DNA of 43,816 nt, taken from NCBI RefSeq assembly GCF_000264995.1, contig NW_006767444.1, forward strand, positions 62,624 to 106,439. The letters run 5' to 3'. Under the pieces are notes generated by a model. That model did not search any database. It had not been told where the DNA came from and worked only from the letters and a program-made list of their open reading frames with translations. This DNA is from Punctularia strigosozonata HHB-11173 SS5. Lineage: Eukaryota; Basidiomycota; Agaricomycetes; Corticiales; Punctulariaceae. Below, in pieces: positions 32,649 through 43,773 of the stretch. The first letter of the stretch is position 1. Each line of letters opens with the position of its first letter. Both the position numbers and the translations under genes were made by a program.

Positions 32649-33335
32649 CTTGAGGAGCTGATCTACGTTCTGTAGGCTGCGTGTTAGATGCGATTATACG
32701 GGACTTTCAGGTTGGTACAACAAAGGATTGCCCGTTCGGTTGATGCATTCGAGGAGTGATAGAGAGAATGCATGGATAGGTGAAGACACTCACGTTGTAG
32801 TCTACGTATTCACTCTGATATGAGCTCGCTGCAGGAGCTCCCGAGTGTATCAAGGTGTAGCACCTTCCGAGCGAACGAGCGGGACGGTTTAGGTTAATCC
32901 GATTTCTGCGCGAACATGAAGTCGCGAGAGGCCAAGTCCGAAAGATAACGAGCTGTGTGATTCACAACGACCGTGTCGTCGGACGCGCAGATTATCCTAG
33001 GACGACCGGGCTATAGCGGACAAGACTGAGTGGTTGTGAGAGCGACAAGTTCGGCACCGTCTACGACGACGAGCAACTTCCTACCCGAAGGAAGCAGCTT
33101 CCATCAGAAAACCTATATTAAGCGACGATAACGTTTATGACGCTAACTCCTTTACACCTACCTAAGCTACCTATACTTTCTCAATGACTGAGTAACTGCT
33201 AGCATAGATAGCTTTAATATACAGCTTAGCCTACAGTTCCCCGCATCATCACGTCGGCCTGTGATTATTAGCCGGCCATCTCCACTGCTCGCTCCTCTTC
33301 CTCCTCAGGACCATCGTCGTCCATCTCGCCCACCC
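32649..33335. other. Divergent promoter region
   Basis: The region lies between two divergent starts: the Ser/Pro-rich protein (-) and the IML2-like gene (+). It switches from very GC-rich to AT-rich near 33110-33240 (taagctacctatactttctc, gctttaatatacagctt). The AT-rich part probably holds core promoter elements. An in-frame upstream ATG at 33261 could extend the IML2-like protein by 25 codons but sits in a poorer context than 33336. Confidence 0.5.
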
Positions 33336-35893
33336 ATGGACGCGCCCGACAACATGAGCACTGCCGACTCAATACCTGTCGCACCGCCAGCCGCGCCGGG
33401 CCCATACTCTCCTGCCCGCGCGCTGGCCGACATTCCCGGGATCCAGTACGCGCTCGAGATCTTCTTGCAGTCGCACATGGTCGAGGCGGAGGCGCACTGT
33501 AACTCCCGCGACCCGCGCAAGGAGCGGCTATACTACGCCACTGGGTACGGGCTCATACAGTGCGTCAAGGCGCTCATGAGTTACGAGGACGAGGTATGCG
33601 GCGTTCCCTGCCCTCCATCTTCGTCCCTGGCGTGCCTGTTGTCATCGTTGTTGTTGTGTATGGTGGAGGACTGACGAAGGTCGCATAGGACATCGAGCGT
33701 GCGCTGGGCCACGTCCGCACCGGCAACGCCGTCGCACAAGCGCACCGTAAGCGCCCGACCTCGTTCGCGGGTCGACTCGCAGGCTACGTCGTCGGCTCGT
33801 CCGTCAAAGCCATGACGCCCGTCGAGCGCCATGCCGAGCTCGTCTTCGCGGAGTCGACGTTTGAGAAGGCGCTCCTCGGCATCGTCTACTCGGGCGACTG
33901 GCTCGCGTTCATCAAGGAGGCGTGCGTACCCCTTTCCAATGCCCCCTCCTCCACCTCGAGCTGAAGCTGATGCGGGTAGGGTGTCGACGGCGTGCTTAGG
34001 CTGAAAATGCGGACCTGCGTGTCGATCTACCGTACGCTTGGCAAGTTCATCGACGCCGCGGACGCCGCGGATCCTGCCGGCTTCGACGCCGGCATAGATG
34101 CGCACTTTCGCTCCGGCGTCTACCTCGGTGAGTGACCTACCATGCTCTCCTCGCGATACACATATATTGAAGAGGCATCGAAAAATCCAGGTTTAGGCGC
34201 AATGAACCTCATCCTCTCGATGATGCCCAATCGGCTGCAATCCCTCGTCGAGCTCTTCGGCTACAGCGGCAATCGGCTCGAAGGGTTGCGCCTATTAGAA
34301 AAGGCGGGCGGATGGAGTGCAGACAGCGACGAGCCCGCGATTGGCCAAGGTACCCCCTCAATCCCTTGTCCGCCCCTTGCCTTTGTCAACGAACTGACCT
34401 CGCTGTTGAACAGCTGAAGAAGGCGTGCGCAGACCAATCTGCGATATGACACTCCTCATATTTCACCTCGTTCTTTCCAGGTCAGCCCCTCCGCTCCTCG
34501 TTGCGCGCACACGCTGACGCGCCTTGCAGCTTCACCTACCTCGGCGTATCGACGCCGATGGCGTCCAAGATCCTCGCCTACCATCTCCGCCGATTCCCGC
34601 ACGGCGTCTTCTTCCTCTTCGGCGCCGGCAGGCTCGCCCTCCGTAAAGCGCAGCCCGCCAAAGCTCTTCGGTGCCTCCTTTTCCATAGCTCAAACGTCAT
34701 TGCCGAGGCTGACGCGAATCCGGACATAGGTACTACAAGCAGGCGATGGACGCTCAAAACCAGATGCGCAACCTGCACCTAATCTCCTACTGGGAGATGG
34801 CCGTGGCGCACCTCAGCCTGTGGGACGTGCGCGAGAGCCTCGCGTGCTGGCGTACGCTCGAGCAGGAGGGCACCGTCAGTCCACCTCTCCCTTCGTCATG
34901 CTCACTCTGTTCCATCCCTGACCGACGTCTCACGTCCTGCAGTGGAGCAAGGCGTGCTACACCTACGGCGCCGCCGTCTGCCTCCTGCAGCTCGGCGGGG
35001 ACGATAACCGGGAAGAGGCCGCCAAGCTGATGGACAAGGTGCCCAAGCTGCGCCAGCGGCTGGCCGGCAAATCGATTCCGCTCGAGGTGCGCCCCCTTCC
35101 GCTCCTCCATCGTCATCGACTGACGTCGGTCGTCGTTGCCAGAAATTCGTGGCCCGGAAGGCGCGCAAGTTCTCGCAGCAGCTCGGGCGGCTGCTCCTCC
35201 CCGCGCTCGAGTTCGGCTACCTCTTCCTCACCCCTGCGCACGCGCCTGCGTCCGTGCTCCGCGCGCGAGTCATACCCACGCTCGACGCCGCGCTCGCGGG
35301 CGTCCTTCCGTACGCTACGGACGAGAAGCGGCGGGCGGAGTACGAGGAGCGTGAAGGGAAGGACAGTCTGTGGGACGACCTCTGCCTCGCGCGCTTCTTG
35401 GAGGGCGTGTGCTGCCGATACGTAGCGTGGCCGGATCCGGACGCGGAGCCAGAGGAAGGGGAGGAGACGGTGGGCGAAAAGGAGGAGGGTGAGATGGCGA
35501 GGCGCGCGGAGGCGGCGTTGAACGAGGTGTTGAAGCACGGAGGCAAGATCGTGTACGATCACCATCTCGTGTACCACGCGCGTGAGTGGCGCCCTCGTCA
35601 GGCGGATGACAGACGGTTTGCTGATGGACTGTGTTTGCACGGCAGATTACGAGCTCGGGAGGCTGTTGGCGTGCAAGGGAGATAGGGACGGCGCGCGGCG
35701 GCACCTCGAGCTCGTCTTGTCCGGAAAGCCGCTCGAGGCGAGTGCCGCAGCGCGGAAGGGCAAGTACAGCATGCAGGTGCGTCGGTCCCGCTTGACCCGC
35801 TCCACGCTCTCTGATGGACCTCCCTCGTAGAATGCACTAGAGATGCGTACGCACGCGGCGCTGGAGAGTCTAGACCTAGCGAAAGGATCATGA
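33336..35893 (+). CDS. IML2: IML2/TTC39-type TPR protein
   Basis: Eleven exons (33336-33593, 33689-33921, 34000-34127, 34191-34349, 34414-34480, 34530-34670, 34730-34874, 34943-35086, 35143-35581, 35646-35776, 35831-35893) give 635 residues. Family features appear in order: an N-terminal IQYALEIFLQSHMVEAEAHC, HRKRPTSFAGRLAGYVVGSS, GLGAMNLILSMMPNRLQSLV with FGYSGNRLEGLRLLEKA, GVFFLFGAGRLALRKAQPAK and the TPR-like MRNLHLISYWEMAVAHLSLW. A C-terminal TPR pair ends near HYELGRLLACKGDRDGARRH. Members of this family (PF10300) include yeast Iml2, implicated in inclusion-body clearance with lipid droplets, and animal TTC39 proteins. An acidic insert (EPEEGEETVGEKEEGE) near residue 535 is probably lineage-specific. 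All ten introns keep frame. Confidence 0.92.
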
Positions 35894-36517
35894 AACTTCG
35901 GATAAACCCCGCAATCATCACCGTAATGGACGCTGCTGCCAAAATCTCATCCATCTACAACACCCGCACCATGCCTCGTCACTGAAGAATACCTGACTTT
36001 CTTATTCCTGCTATCGTTATCACCTAGTTCGCACTCGCTTGTACGCATAAATGTAAACCTGCAATGCTGGATCTGAAGTTGTTCCGTCACCATGAACCCA
36101 CGCCCACGCTCAGTTCCCGATAGCGTCCTTTGCAGTCCTCGCTTTTGATCTTCACACTCGGGGGCCTATGTACTGGCTGATCTAGATCAAGAGGAACCAA
36201 CAGCACTCCTCTTCCCTGCCTCCGTACGTGCCTCCATGTTTCCCGATGCCTTCCTTGATTTGTGCGAAGGCGGACGCAAGCGGCGCTGGATCCCTTAGAC
36301 AATGGCCCAGGACAATACTTGATAACCTGTGTTTTAGATTGGAGTCCCTTGTCCTTCTTGGTTGCAGCTATACTCATTAGAAAGCTTGGTGTTCGTGGAT
36401 ACGTTGTATGAGCCGTGCGCCACGTCTCTCCCGAATGCGATTAGTAAGGCGTGATCATCGTCGGCTACATTTCATAATACAATCATACAAGCGTGAAACG
36501 CGACAAGGGATATTCTA
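35894..36517. other. Convergent 3' region
   Basis: The region lies between the ends of the IML2-like gene (+) and the copper transporter (-). Short frames only; no gene, RNA or repeat noticed. It should contain both polyadenylation sites. Confidence 0.5.
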
Positions 36518-37347
36518 TCAAGCATAGTGCACGACTGCGCTGCTGGCGTACCGGCCGAAAAGAGTCTCGCCGACGCCTTCGCCAATGACGATGGAGAGGA
36601 TGAATCCGACTTGGTAGGTCCTGGAGCGACCGATAAGTATATTTGAATGGTGAATAGATGTGGAAGGCACTAACATGACTACGAGCATGAAGGCAAAACC
36701 AAGCCCCGTCTGAGCGGCTTGGATGATGCCTCGTGGTATATCGTGGGAGGGGATGAACGGTGTCGACATCCGGACAGCCATCGACTGCCGCAGCGACGCA
36801 GGGCGCTTGTAGTCGAGGTCCGGAGCGGTGTAAGACGAGTTCTTCTCCTTGAGGTCCGGGCGCTTGGATGTTGCAATGTCGGAGGAGTTGAACTTGTCGG
36901 ACAGCGCGATCTGGGCGCTGATATCGGGGTGGTCATGAGTGGGCAAGCGCAAAGAGGACAGAAGCGGCGTTGGATACTCACCGCATCCGCCAGTGAGCTT
37001 CACCCAGCGCTCGGCATGCGGCAAGCCATCGCTCGAAGATGGCAAGCAAGAACAACCCGATACATGCGCCGACCATAGCGCCAGTGCTCTTCGGAACCCA
37101 TCTATTGACATAGAAAGCAGCAACTATGTGGTTAACATTGAGATATCAGTCACAGAGATGAAACGCACCCAAGGAACCATAGAATATCGCCCGTAGTGAA
37201 GTGTAGATATGGCAGCATCTGTCCAGACTCTAACGACATTGCCCCATCCATCGACATGTCCATGCCATTACTATGAGCACCAGCAATAGATGCCAGAGTT
37301 AACGTTGATATCGCTGAAATCCATAAGGACCTTGTTGAGGGAGCCAT
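36518..37347 (-). CDS. Ctr-family copper transporter
   Basis: Exons 37347-37169, 37101-36982, 36917-36675 and 36620-36518 give 214 residues. The N-terminus has a short hydrophobic start and then a Met-rich copper-binding motif, MDMSMDGAM at residues 29-37. Helix 1 is WVPKSTGAMVGACIGLFLLA, followed by ERWLAACRALGEAHWR. A polar cytosolic loop leads to helix 2, which holds the family's M177xxxM181 copper-relay motif (FAFMLVVM). Helix 3 holds GxxxG packing (IGEGVGETLFG). This is the trimeric high-affinity Cu(I) importer fold (PF04145). The C-terminus ends HYA and lacks the Cys-His tail of some members. The first hydrophobic stretch (LWISAISTLTLASIAGA) could be a cleaved signal. Plasma membrane or vacuolar membrane location cannot be told apart. 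Confidence 0.93.
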
Positions 37348-37607
37348 GGTCGTAGAACGTTGGAGTGCAGTGAATTGCTTGAGCCGGTCGTTGGGTCGCT
37401 AATCCCGTCCTCAAGCCTCACGTGGCATGCCGGGGTATGAGGATCTCTTGAGGCTCCTTCGTCGACCTTGATGTCTTTCTCACCTTTACCTCGCTAGTCC
37501 AGATGGGCACCTCAAAGTATCGACTGAGTACAAGTACATCGGCCAGACTCATATTGAGAATGTTTCACGCTAAGGACCTATAGCTACTCCACCAGCATGC
37601 ACAACCT
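37348..37607 (-). promoter_or_regulatory. Copper transporter upstream region
   Basis: Only 260 bp separate the 3' end of the CHAT gene from the ATG of the transporter on the same strand, so the transporter promoter must lie here or overlap the CHAT 3' end. No clear TATA box or known copper-response motif was recognised. Confidence 0.4.
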
Positions 37608-40600
37608 TCAGATACCCATATGAATATAGGTAGCCCAACGACTATAATGAGCACCTCCGTCCCGAAGCTTTCTAGCCGCCGCGTCTAATGCGTACGGTAC
37701 TCGCTGCATGTCTAGACGAGGATAGCTCTTGAAGAGCTCGTCGTAAACGATCTCAGAAACCATAGGTCCATCCGCGTCGTTCATCGGCCTGAACGTGGGG
37801 TCAGCCGAGACCTCTCGGAAACCCTGGGGGACTCACCACAACGTTCCTATGACGCTCTTCACGCCCATGAACAACATCGCTGCGCCGAGATGTATCGACT
37901 CGTCAGGTTGCTCTCGGTCACCCGTAGCGCTTTCGCACGCAGCGAGGAACGCAAACAGTGTATTTGGGAGCTTCAGGCGCATCACTTCCGATACCGTCAG
38001 CTGGCCGTCTCGGAGGGTAAACCCGCTGTCAAGCGGGCTGTTGCGATCCTGGTGGCCGTGGCATGCTAGATGGATGATCGACGCGTCTCGCATCTCGTTC
38101 AAGACGTCTGCCATGCAAGGACGTATCTGCAGCTTCAAGCGCCACGCGTCGTATGGACCCTGCAGCACCTTGCGCTCGATCATATTGATCTCTTCGAGAG
38201 CGTTGGGCAGCGGAGCAGTTCCTTCTACATCTGGATCGGCGACGATCAGAAGCTTGTGCGCCGAGGTCAACGGCTGACCCGATCCTTTGCGAGCCATTAT
38301 GAGGCTCGTCAGCGTAGGAACGAACGACGAGACAACGAAGTCCGACAGGAATCGAGGCTCGTGCCCAGGCAAGCCCGCGGCATGTATGGGCAATGACGCG
38401 AATGGTCCTGCGCAGCACCACCAGATGCGAGGTCGGTCATCATAATCCGTACATTTCTGTAAAAAGTCAGCTTATGACGCATCCTTAACAGTGGACGATT
38501 CCCGCACCTGGATTCCAAGGCGCAGTACTACAGGTTCGACCACCAAGGTCCACAGCCTGCTCAATAGATTGTCCTCCTGTCGACACGCCCACATCTTGCG
38601 GTTTAACTGGAGCCTTTCTACTGTATCCAATGCTTCCTCCTGCAGGCAGCCCCGTGCGCGATGGACGCAATCCTCAAGAGATGAAACCATGCATCGAAGA
38701 TCGCTCGAGGTCACCTTCAGAAGGACATGCTCCACTCCGGGGTTACCCGCGCCCGAAACGATGAGAGCGGAAGATCCATAACGCTCGCTAGACAGCAGCA
38801 GGACGACTGGTCCGTCTGTTGCAGCCTCGGCAAGCTCCCCGAACTCCGATGGCAAGAGAACGTCCCTGAAATGTGCATAAGTACGAGCTTCTTTCACGAG
38901 TCTCTTGAATTCTTCGTGGTGTTGCCGTCGTTGGATCATCCTTTGTTCACCAGAGATGTCCGATGATTGAGTGTCGCCGTGATCCTCGATCATCCTGACA
39001 ACCGAAGCGAGATTATCTGCCATGTCTTCAGGCAAGCCAGCCAATGACACATTGAGCTGGAGCCTCTCTGCCCAGAAGATAGCTCTTCCTTGATCGAGCA
39101 TGGAGACGGCTTCCTCGACCTCTCCTATCATTAACGCGCATCCCGCTGCATCGCAGGACAAAGATGCAAATTCTCGCTTCATGGAATCTAGCCGCGACGC
39201 CAAGTCCAAACCGAGATAAGTGCAGTAAGGGAGCATGCTGATAGCGCGTCGATACGCTTTCATTGCCGTGTTAGGATCATCATGTTGCACTGCGGATATC
39301 CAGTCCTTTGCTGCCATGAATCGCTCGACGTCGGGCGCATCATGGTCCTCCGCGGATGCCTCGTAAAGGTGCATCGATCTCGACCAATCGTCCTGATCAT
39401 GCGAATGCTCAAAACGAGCCCGCAGAAGCTGGGCGAAACCTCGCAGAACCTGAGAACGGAAACCTTTTGTCGTTTGGTTATCATGCGCAAGTAGATCCTC
39501 GTGAAGCTTGATCGCCTCGTCGAGGTCAGACAGCGATGGCTCTGGATGCATCGTCGTACGCTTTCCAAGAGCCAGCACGGCCAGGAAATGGTGGTGATGC
39601 CCCCGCGGACAGTGGTTGAGTGCCTCGCGTCCCAAATCGATGGCTCGTACTATATCATCCGCGTCGCCGAAGGACTCAAAGCGAAGCTCGTGGGCGTGGG
39701 CTAAGTTGTGAAGGTCGCTGTAACGTTGTCGGTCTCGAAGGTCATCTTCGTCCAGTAGCGAAGCATACAGCTCGATGCATTGATCGAGATCGTTTCGATT
39801 CCCTAAGAAAGAGAAACGGCACGCTAAAGCTACGGCAAGCGTGCTCGTCGGGAATCGACGTTTGGCGTTCAAGGAAGGATTGAGTGCATGCCCCTCCCGA
39901 CAGAGCCGGACACCTTCGTCGAGGTCAGCCCTGCTGCCTTTAGAGCTGTCAAACGAGGTACAGAGTATGTACCCTAGCATGGAAGCAACCGCAGCCCGGC
40001 GAGGATGGGTCGGAGATTGTAAAGACAGAGCCATTCGGTAGTACAATCTAGTGTCCTCTCGGTCCTCGTCCTTCTGTCGTATTTCGTGCAGCGCACTCGT
40101 CGCGACGGCTGCTGCTAAGAGACTAGCAGGTCGATCTCTGTGACAAAAAGGGAAGATTTGAAGTGCATGTTGGGCAGACGCAACAGCTTCCAATATATGT
40201 TCGATACCGCCGTCGTGATACCGGAAAAACCTTTCGAGGGCGATGCTAAGCCTGGTGCTCAACGATGCATAGAGATGCGTGGTCTCTGAAGTCGTATCCA
40301 ACGCTTCGCGGAGAAGTGCTATAGCTCGCACGATAGATGAGGTCCCAGACGAATCTAGGTAGATGAGCGCAAGTCCGAGATCTCCCAGAATTCGCGCTCT
40401 GATAGGGCAACTGTTGTCACAGAGAGAAAGGGATTCTTCGTATAAATCGATAGCTTTGTGGAGGTCTTCCGTTAATTCCGTGAGGTACCAATGCTCGGCA
40501 GTGGCGAAAGCAAGATGGTCCAGCGCAGCAACACGGAATGAGACCGGAAGCCCTGGATGCTCTAGGACATCACTGTGCAGTCGCATACTGGCCTCCAGAT

Positions 40601-41368
40601 CTCCCATATGGCCGTGGCTTTTGTGTCGAAGTCGCAATAGCTCGGCCAGCTCGGTGTGGAGAATAGGATCCAGAGAGGATGTATTGTTCCAGTCGATGAA
40701 CAAGGTCCATTGTATGAGAGCGGTTTCCAGTTCCGTATCACTGGGCCCCAAGATTTACGACGTTTGAGAAGATAGACGAAAGAAGACAAACCTCGCCGTG
40801 TCAAATCGGTCAGTAAACGCTACGATGTTTTCATTCGCATCTTCTGAACATACACATTGGATTAAGGGTTAGTCGACTAATAGGCAGGTACGACAGTGAT
40901 CTACGCACTGTGAAGACACGAAGCGGGATGAGTCTCGCGAGGGATGTGCATGAGGAACAAGATCGTTAAGGCTTGATGTGTCGTGCAGGACGCAGGGCTT
41001 ACATGTTGTACCCGTGCCAGTGGTTCCGTTGAGAACGTGAAGTTCTGCAGTTGATCATACCCTTGGAGGCGGATCCTTCCTCGATGGGGATATCCACCCG
41101 TACCTGAATACTGATCGATTGGCCCGAGATTTACCTCAGAGAAAGCGAGAGGATCAGGTTCAGCACCGCAATCCGCACCTCAGGGCTTCGACCCAACTTC
41201 GAACAAGCGCCGAGAAAGGGGCACTTGCCTGACTCTATTGGAAGAAGTGAGCTCCGGTTGATAGGTGGCTAGCATCGCGATGCTAGCATGGGAGCTCGAA
41301 TTCTTGGCGACAGGCAACTCTGGTAGCATTGCAGCACGTACATCCGTTTTCCCATACCTACCGACCAT
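37608..41368 (-). CDS. TPR-CHAT caspase-like protein
   Basis: Well-supported exons in transcript order are 41178-40909, 40843-40792, 40740-38508, 38456-37837 and 37788-37608. The frame needs one more base from an upstream exon. A 7 bp exon at 41368-41362 with a GTAGGT donor fits and gives 1120 residues, but it is tentative. Residues about 1-105 match no domain I know (GPIDQYSGTGGYPHRGRIRL, TTHQALTILFLMHIPRE). A long TPR-like array of about 600 residues follows (YASLSTRLSIALERFFRYHD, DLDEGVRLCREGHALNPSLN, DLDQCIELYASLLDEDDLRD, DIVRAIDLGREALNHCPRGH). The CHAT domain starts near 740: PRIWWCCAGPFASLPIHAAG, then HLACHGHQD with the catalytic His (codon 38058-38060), then FLAACESATGD with the catalytic Cys (37935-37937). 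The C-terminus ends WATYIHMGI. CHAT is a caspase-fold protease family; both dyad residues are present, so activity is plausible. In bacteria TPR-CHAT proteins act as immune proteases. The target of the fungal protein is unknown. Confidence 0.9.
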
Positions 41369-41391
41369 CCCTGTTGGAGAAAGCTCAAAGA

Positions 41392-41413
41392 CACCGCCTT
41401 GATAAAGGCGGTG
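41392..41413. repeat. Short perfect hairpin
   Basis: The 9 bp arms caccgcctt and aaggcggtg enclose gata. It lies upstream of the tentative first exon of the CHAT gene. It could be a regulatory palindrome or chance. Confidence 0.4.
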
Positions 41414-41582
41414 CGCCTCGGTCTAGGTGCTCAATCAATTGGCCAATGAGAAACCCAGCTTTCACAGCTGAAGCGTCATTCAGCATGCCCTCCTCGAAGA
41501 GGTCGAGCGGGAATGGTGGTCAACGGAGTCCATAGCAGAGTAAATCGGACGTTCGAGGATGTGAGCGCCCTTGGGGACCCAC

Positions 41583-41901
41583 GTGTAACGGAGTACTCCG
41601 TAGTTTAACCGTAGAATAAACTTAGAACGGTCGCGGCTCCGCCGCGACTGAGAAATCACAATGATGACGCGCCCGTTGGGCGCCATATGGTCAAACCTTG
41701 CGTGCTTAACTCTACCACCCGGGCGCCTGATATCTGAGATACGATTATCTCTGATATCTATGGTGTCTCGAATATAAAAGACTCGATTGCACGCCTGTAT
41801 CTACATTCTAATTTGCTATACTACCGGATCCTGCTCTGTTGCCTGCGAGGCGCGTCGTGACACCGCCACCGCCCGCCTCGCCCCCTCACGCCTATATTAC
41901 A
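41583..41901 (+). repeat. Probable 5' LTR
   Basis: It starts TGTAACGG and ends ATTACA, giving TGTAA/TTACA terminal inverted bases and the TG...CA rule, with a length of about 319 bp. A TATA box (gaatataaaagactc) lies near 41773. Hairpins include CGGAGTACTCCG near its start, gtcgcggc-tcc-gccgcgac at about 41630-41648 and a 13 bp imperfect palindrome at 41729-41758. Exact edges need the second LTR. Confidence 0.6.
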
Positions 41902-41931
41902 CTTTTTTGAGCACCCTAAGAGGTTAGTACA

Positions 41932-43359
41932 ATGCCTGTAGATACAGTAACCGACGCTACGCTACCGCGTACGTTGAGAAGTGGGACGATCCTACCGGAC
42001 GTCCGAGTAGAGGGCAGACCGCCCAGAGATCGGCGCCAGGCGCCGAAGAGTACCGTAGATACTACGGCCAATCAGAATGATCTGAATGATGACATCAGAT
42101 CAGAGAGCCATGTGAGCAGTATTACCCAGACTTACGGTTCTGAACCGGAAGAGCGGCAAGGAATGAAAGACCTTGCGCGCACGCTGTGGGAAAGAGGCGG
42201 CAATATGCCGATCCGAATTAATGATATCAACAATTTGATCAAGCTAACTGAAGATAAGGAAAATGACACTTACCTGTACCTCATGCTACTGAAAAGGCGC
42301 ATGAAGCGAGGGAAAGTAAAGGATATCGGCGATCCGAGGTGGTTTGACATCGCGCCAACTGAAGGACTCGAGGCGGCGCAAGGCCAAACACCGCCCGGAG
42401 AACCGCAGGGCGAGCCGAGCAACAGCGGGAAACGTGACAAACGGCGGATGACGCTTCAGGAACACCTGATGATCACAGAGCATGAGGCTACGGGCCTGAG
42501 AGCCGAGACCGACCACGAGGTGTCCAAGGCCGAAGATGCTGAGGATGATCGTCGCGACATACCGCCGCACATGCACAGGATCCCTAGCCGGGCCGGAACA
42601 GCCCCAGAAGCCAGCCGATATGCCGGCGATTGGCGCATGTTATCACGAATCTCTTCTCCCAGGGCTCAGACCGTACCTATCGAATTCATCAGGAGACGTA
42701 ACGGACGAGACCCAGGAGGGAGCTCGGACAGCGACCCAGATGATAATGGGGACCGGCGCACTCCGCGGGGAGGGCCAAATCGCAATAGGAGGGGAGAACC
42801 CCCAATAGACTCTCGGAGGAACCACGGGGCCGCGCCAGGCGGAGACCCCGGATCAGGATCTGAGGACGACAGCCGTGAGAACAGAAGTCTCCCCGGGCGC
42901 GAACCTCCGGAGAGACCGAACATTCCCAATCGCGAGGGCTCGTACATCCCCATGCAAGAGGATCTTTCTGCAATAACATTGAGAGAACTATATCATAAAA
43001 GGATTCTTAGAATGTTTAAAAGATATGTAGACTCCTATAGAGTCCCTTCAAAGAACATAAAGAATCAGAAGCCGGCTCAACCTAAGGAGTGGCAGGGGGA
43101 CGATGATGCCGATCGCTTCCTTGATTGGTTAGATCTATTATTAAACTTTTTCATGCTCACCGGAATGACCGGAGAAGAACACGAGGACGAACGGGCCGCG
43201 TTTACGACAGGATTCCTGTCGTTGAAGCCTAGGCATTGGTGGCAAACTAAAATAATTAGAGCCACGGCGCTTGCAGATCCTGTTCCCTTCAAGGAAGGGA
43301 TCATTAAGTTATTCGATAGGTTTGTAGTTACATTAACGCCGGTGTCACGCGAACTGTAG
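41932..43359 (+). CDS. Gag-like protein of LTR retrotransposon (fossil)
   Basis: This frame of about 475 residues starts 31 bp after the LTR. The first 330 residues are charged and low in complexity, with Arg/Gly/Pro/Asp runs. The last about 110 residues look like a retrotransposon gag core (KEWQGDDDADRFLDWLDLLL, LKPRHWWQTKIIRATALADP). No zinc knuckle is seen in this frame. It belongs to the mobile element and is not a host gene. Confidence 0.7.
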   Translation: MPVDTVTDATLPRTLRSGTILPDVRVEGRPPRDRRQAPKSTVDTTANQNDLNDDIRSESHVSSITQTYGSEPEERQGMKDLARTLWERGGNMPIRINDINNLIKLTEDKENDTYLYLMLLKRRMKRGKVKDIGDPRWFDIAPTEGLEAAQGQTPPGEPQGEPSNSGKRDKRRMTLQEHLMITEHEATGLRAETDHEVSKAEDAEDDRRDIPPHMHRIPSRAGTAPEASRYAGDWRMLSRISSPRAQTVPIEFIRRRNGRDPGGSSDSDPDDNGDRRTPRGGPNRNRRGEPPIDSRRNHGAAPGGDPGSGSEDDSRENRSLPGREPPERPNIPNREGSYIPMQEDLSAITLRELYHKRILRMFKRYVDSYRVPSKNIKNQKPAQPKEWQGDDDADRFLDWLDLLLNFFMLTGMTGEEHEDERAAFTTGFLSLKPRHWWQTKIIRATALADPVPFKEGIIKLFDRFVVTLTPVSREL

Positions 43360-43548
43360 TGCTAGTATATAGTCACACAGTTGCCTAGGGTCCCGGTCTA
43401 TCTAAGTCGGGGATGACCTAGTTGAATCAGGAGAAAGAAATGGGCCGCTTGAATGTATTCACTTAAACAGAGAACTACGCTCTGTCCTTTTGTCTGTACT
43501 GGAAATCCGTTCCCACGCTTATAGGGAAGTTACTGAGTATGTTGTCGG

Positions 43549-43773
43549 TCTTCTGGAAGCGTCTTGTCGCTTCAATGTATCCTATTTCCTATCTTCTGGA
43601 AGCGTCTTGTCGCTTCGGCGTATCCTAATTCCTATGTCGTATGTCCTGGAGCGATACTTAGATCTATTGCCTAAGTCAACACTCAAATATCTTCCTAATT
43701 CCTATGTCGTATGTCCTGGAGTGATACTTAGATCTATTGCCTAAGTCAACACTCAAAAGCGTCTTGTCGCTTT
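43549..43773 (+). repeat. Nested tandem repeats after the gag-like frame
   Basis: A 25 bp word beginning tcttctggaagcgtcttgtc occurs at 43549-43573 and 43592-43616, with a shorter copy at about 43756-43773. A 64 bp unit beginning cctaattcctatgtcgtatg occurs at 43624-43687 and 43694-43757 (period 70, one difference noticed). They lie inside the element, between the gag-like frame and the window edge. Confidence 0.85.

Noticed and set aside
33261-33335. Upstream start for the IML2-like protein
   Set aside because: The added residues (MIISRPSPLLAPLPPQ) look like translated leader, and the ATG at 33336 fits the family start better.
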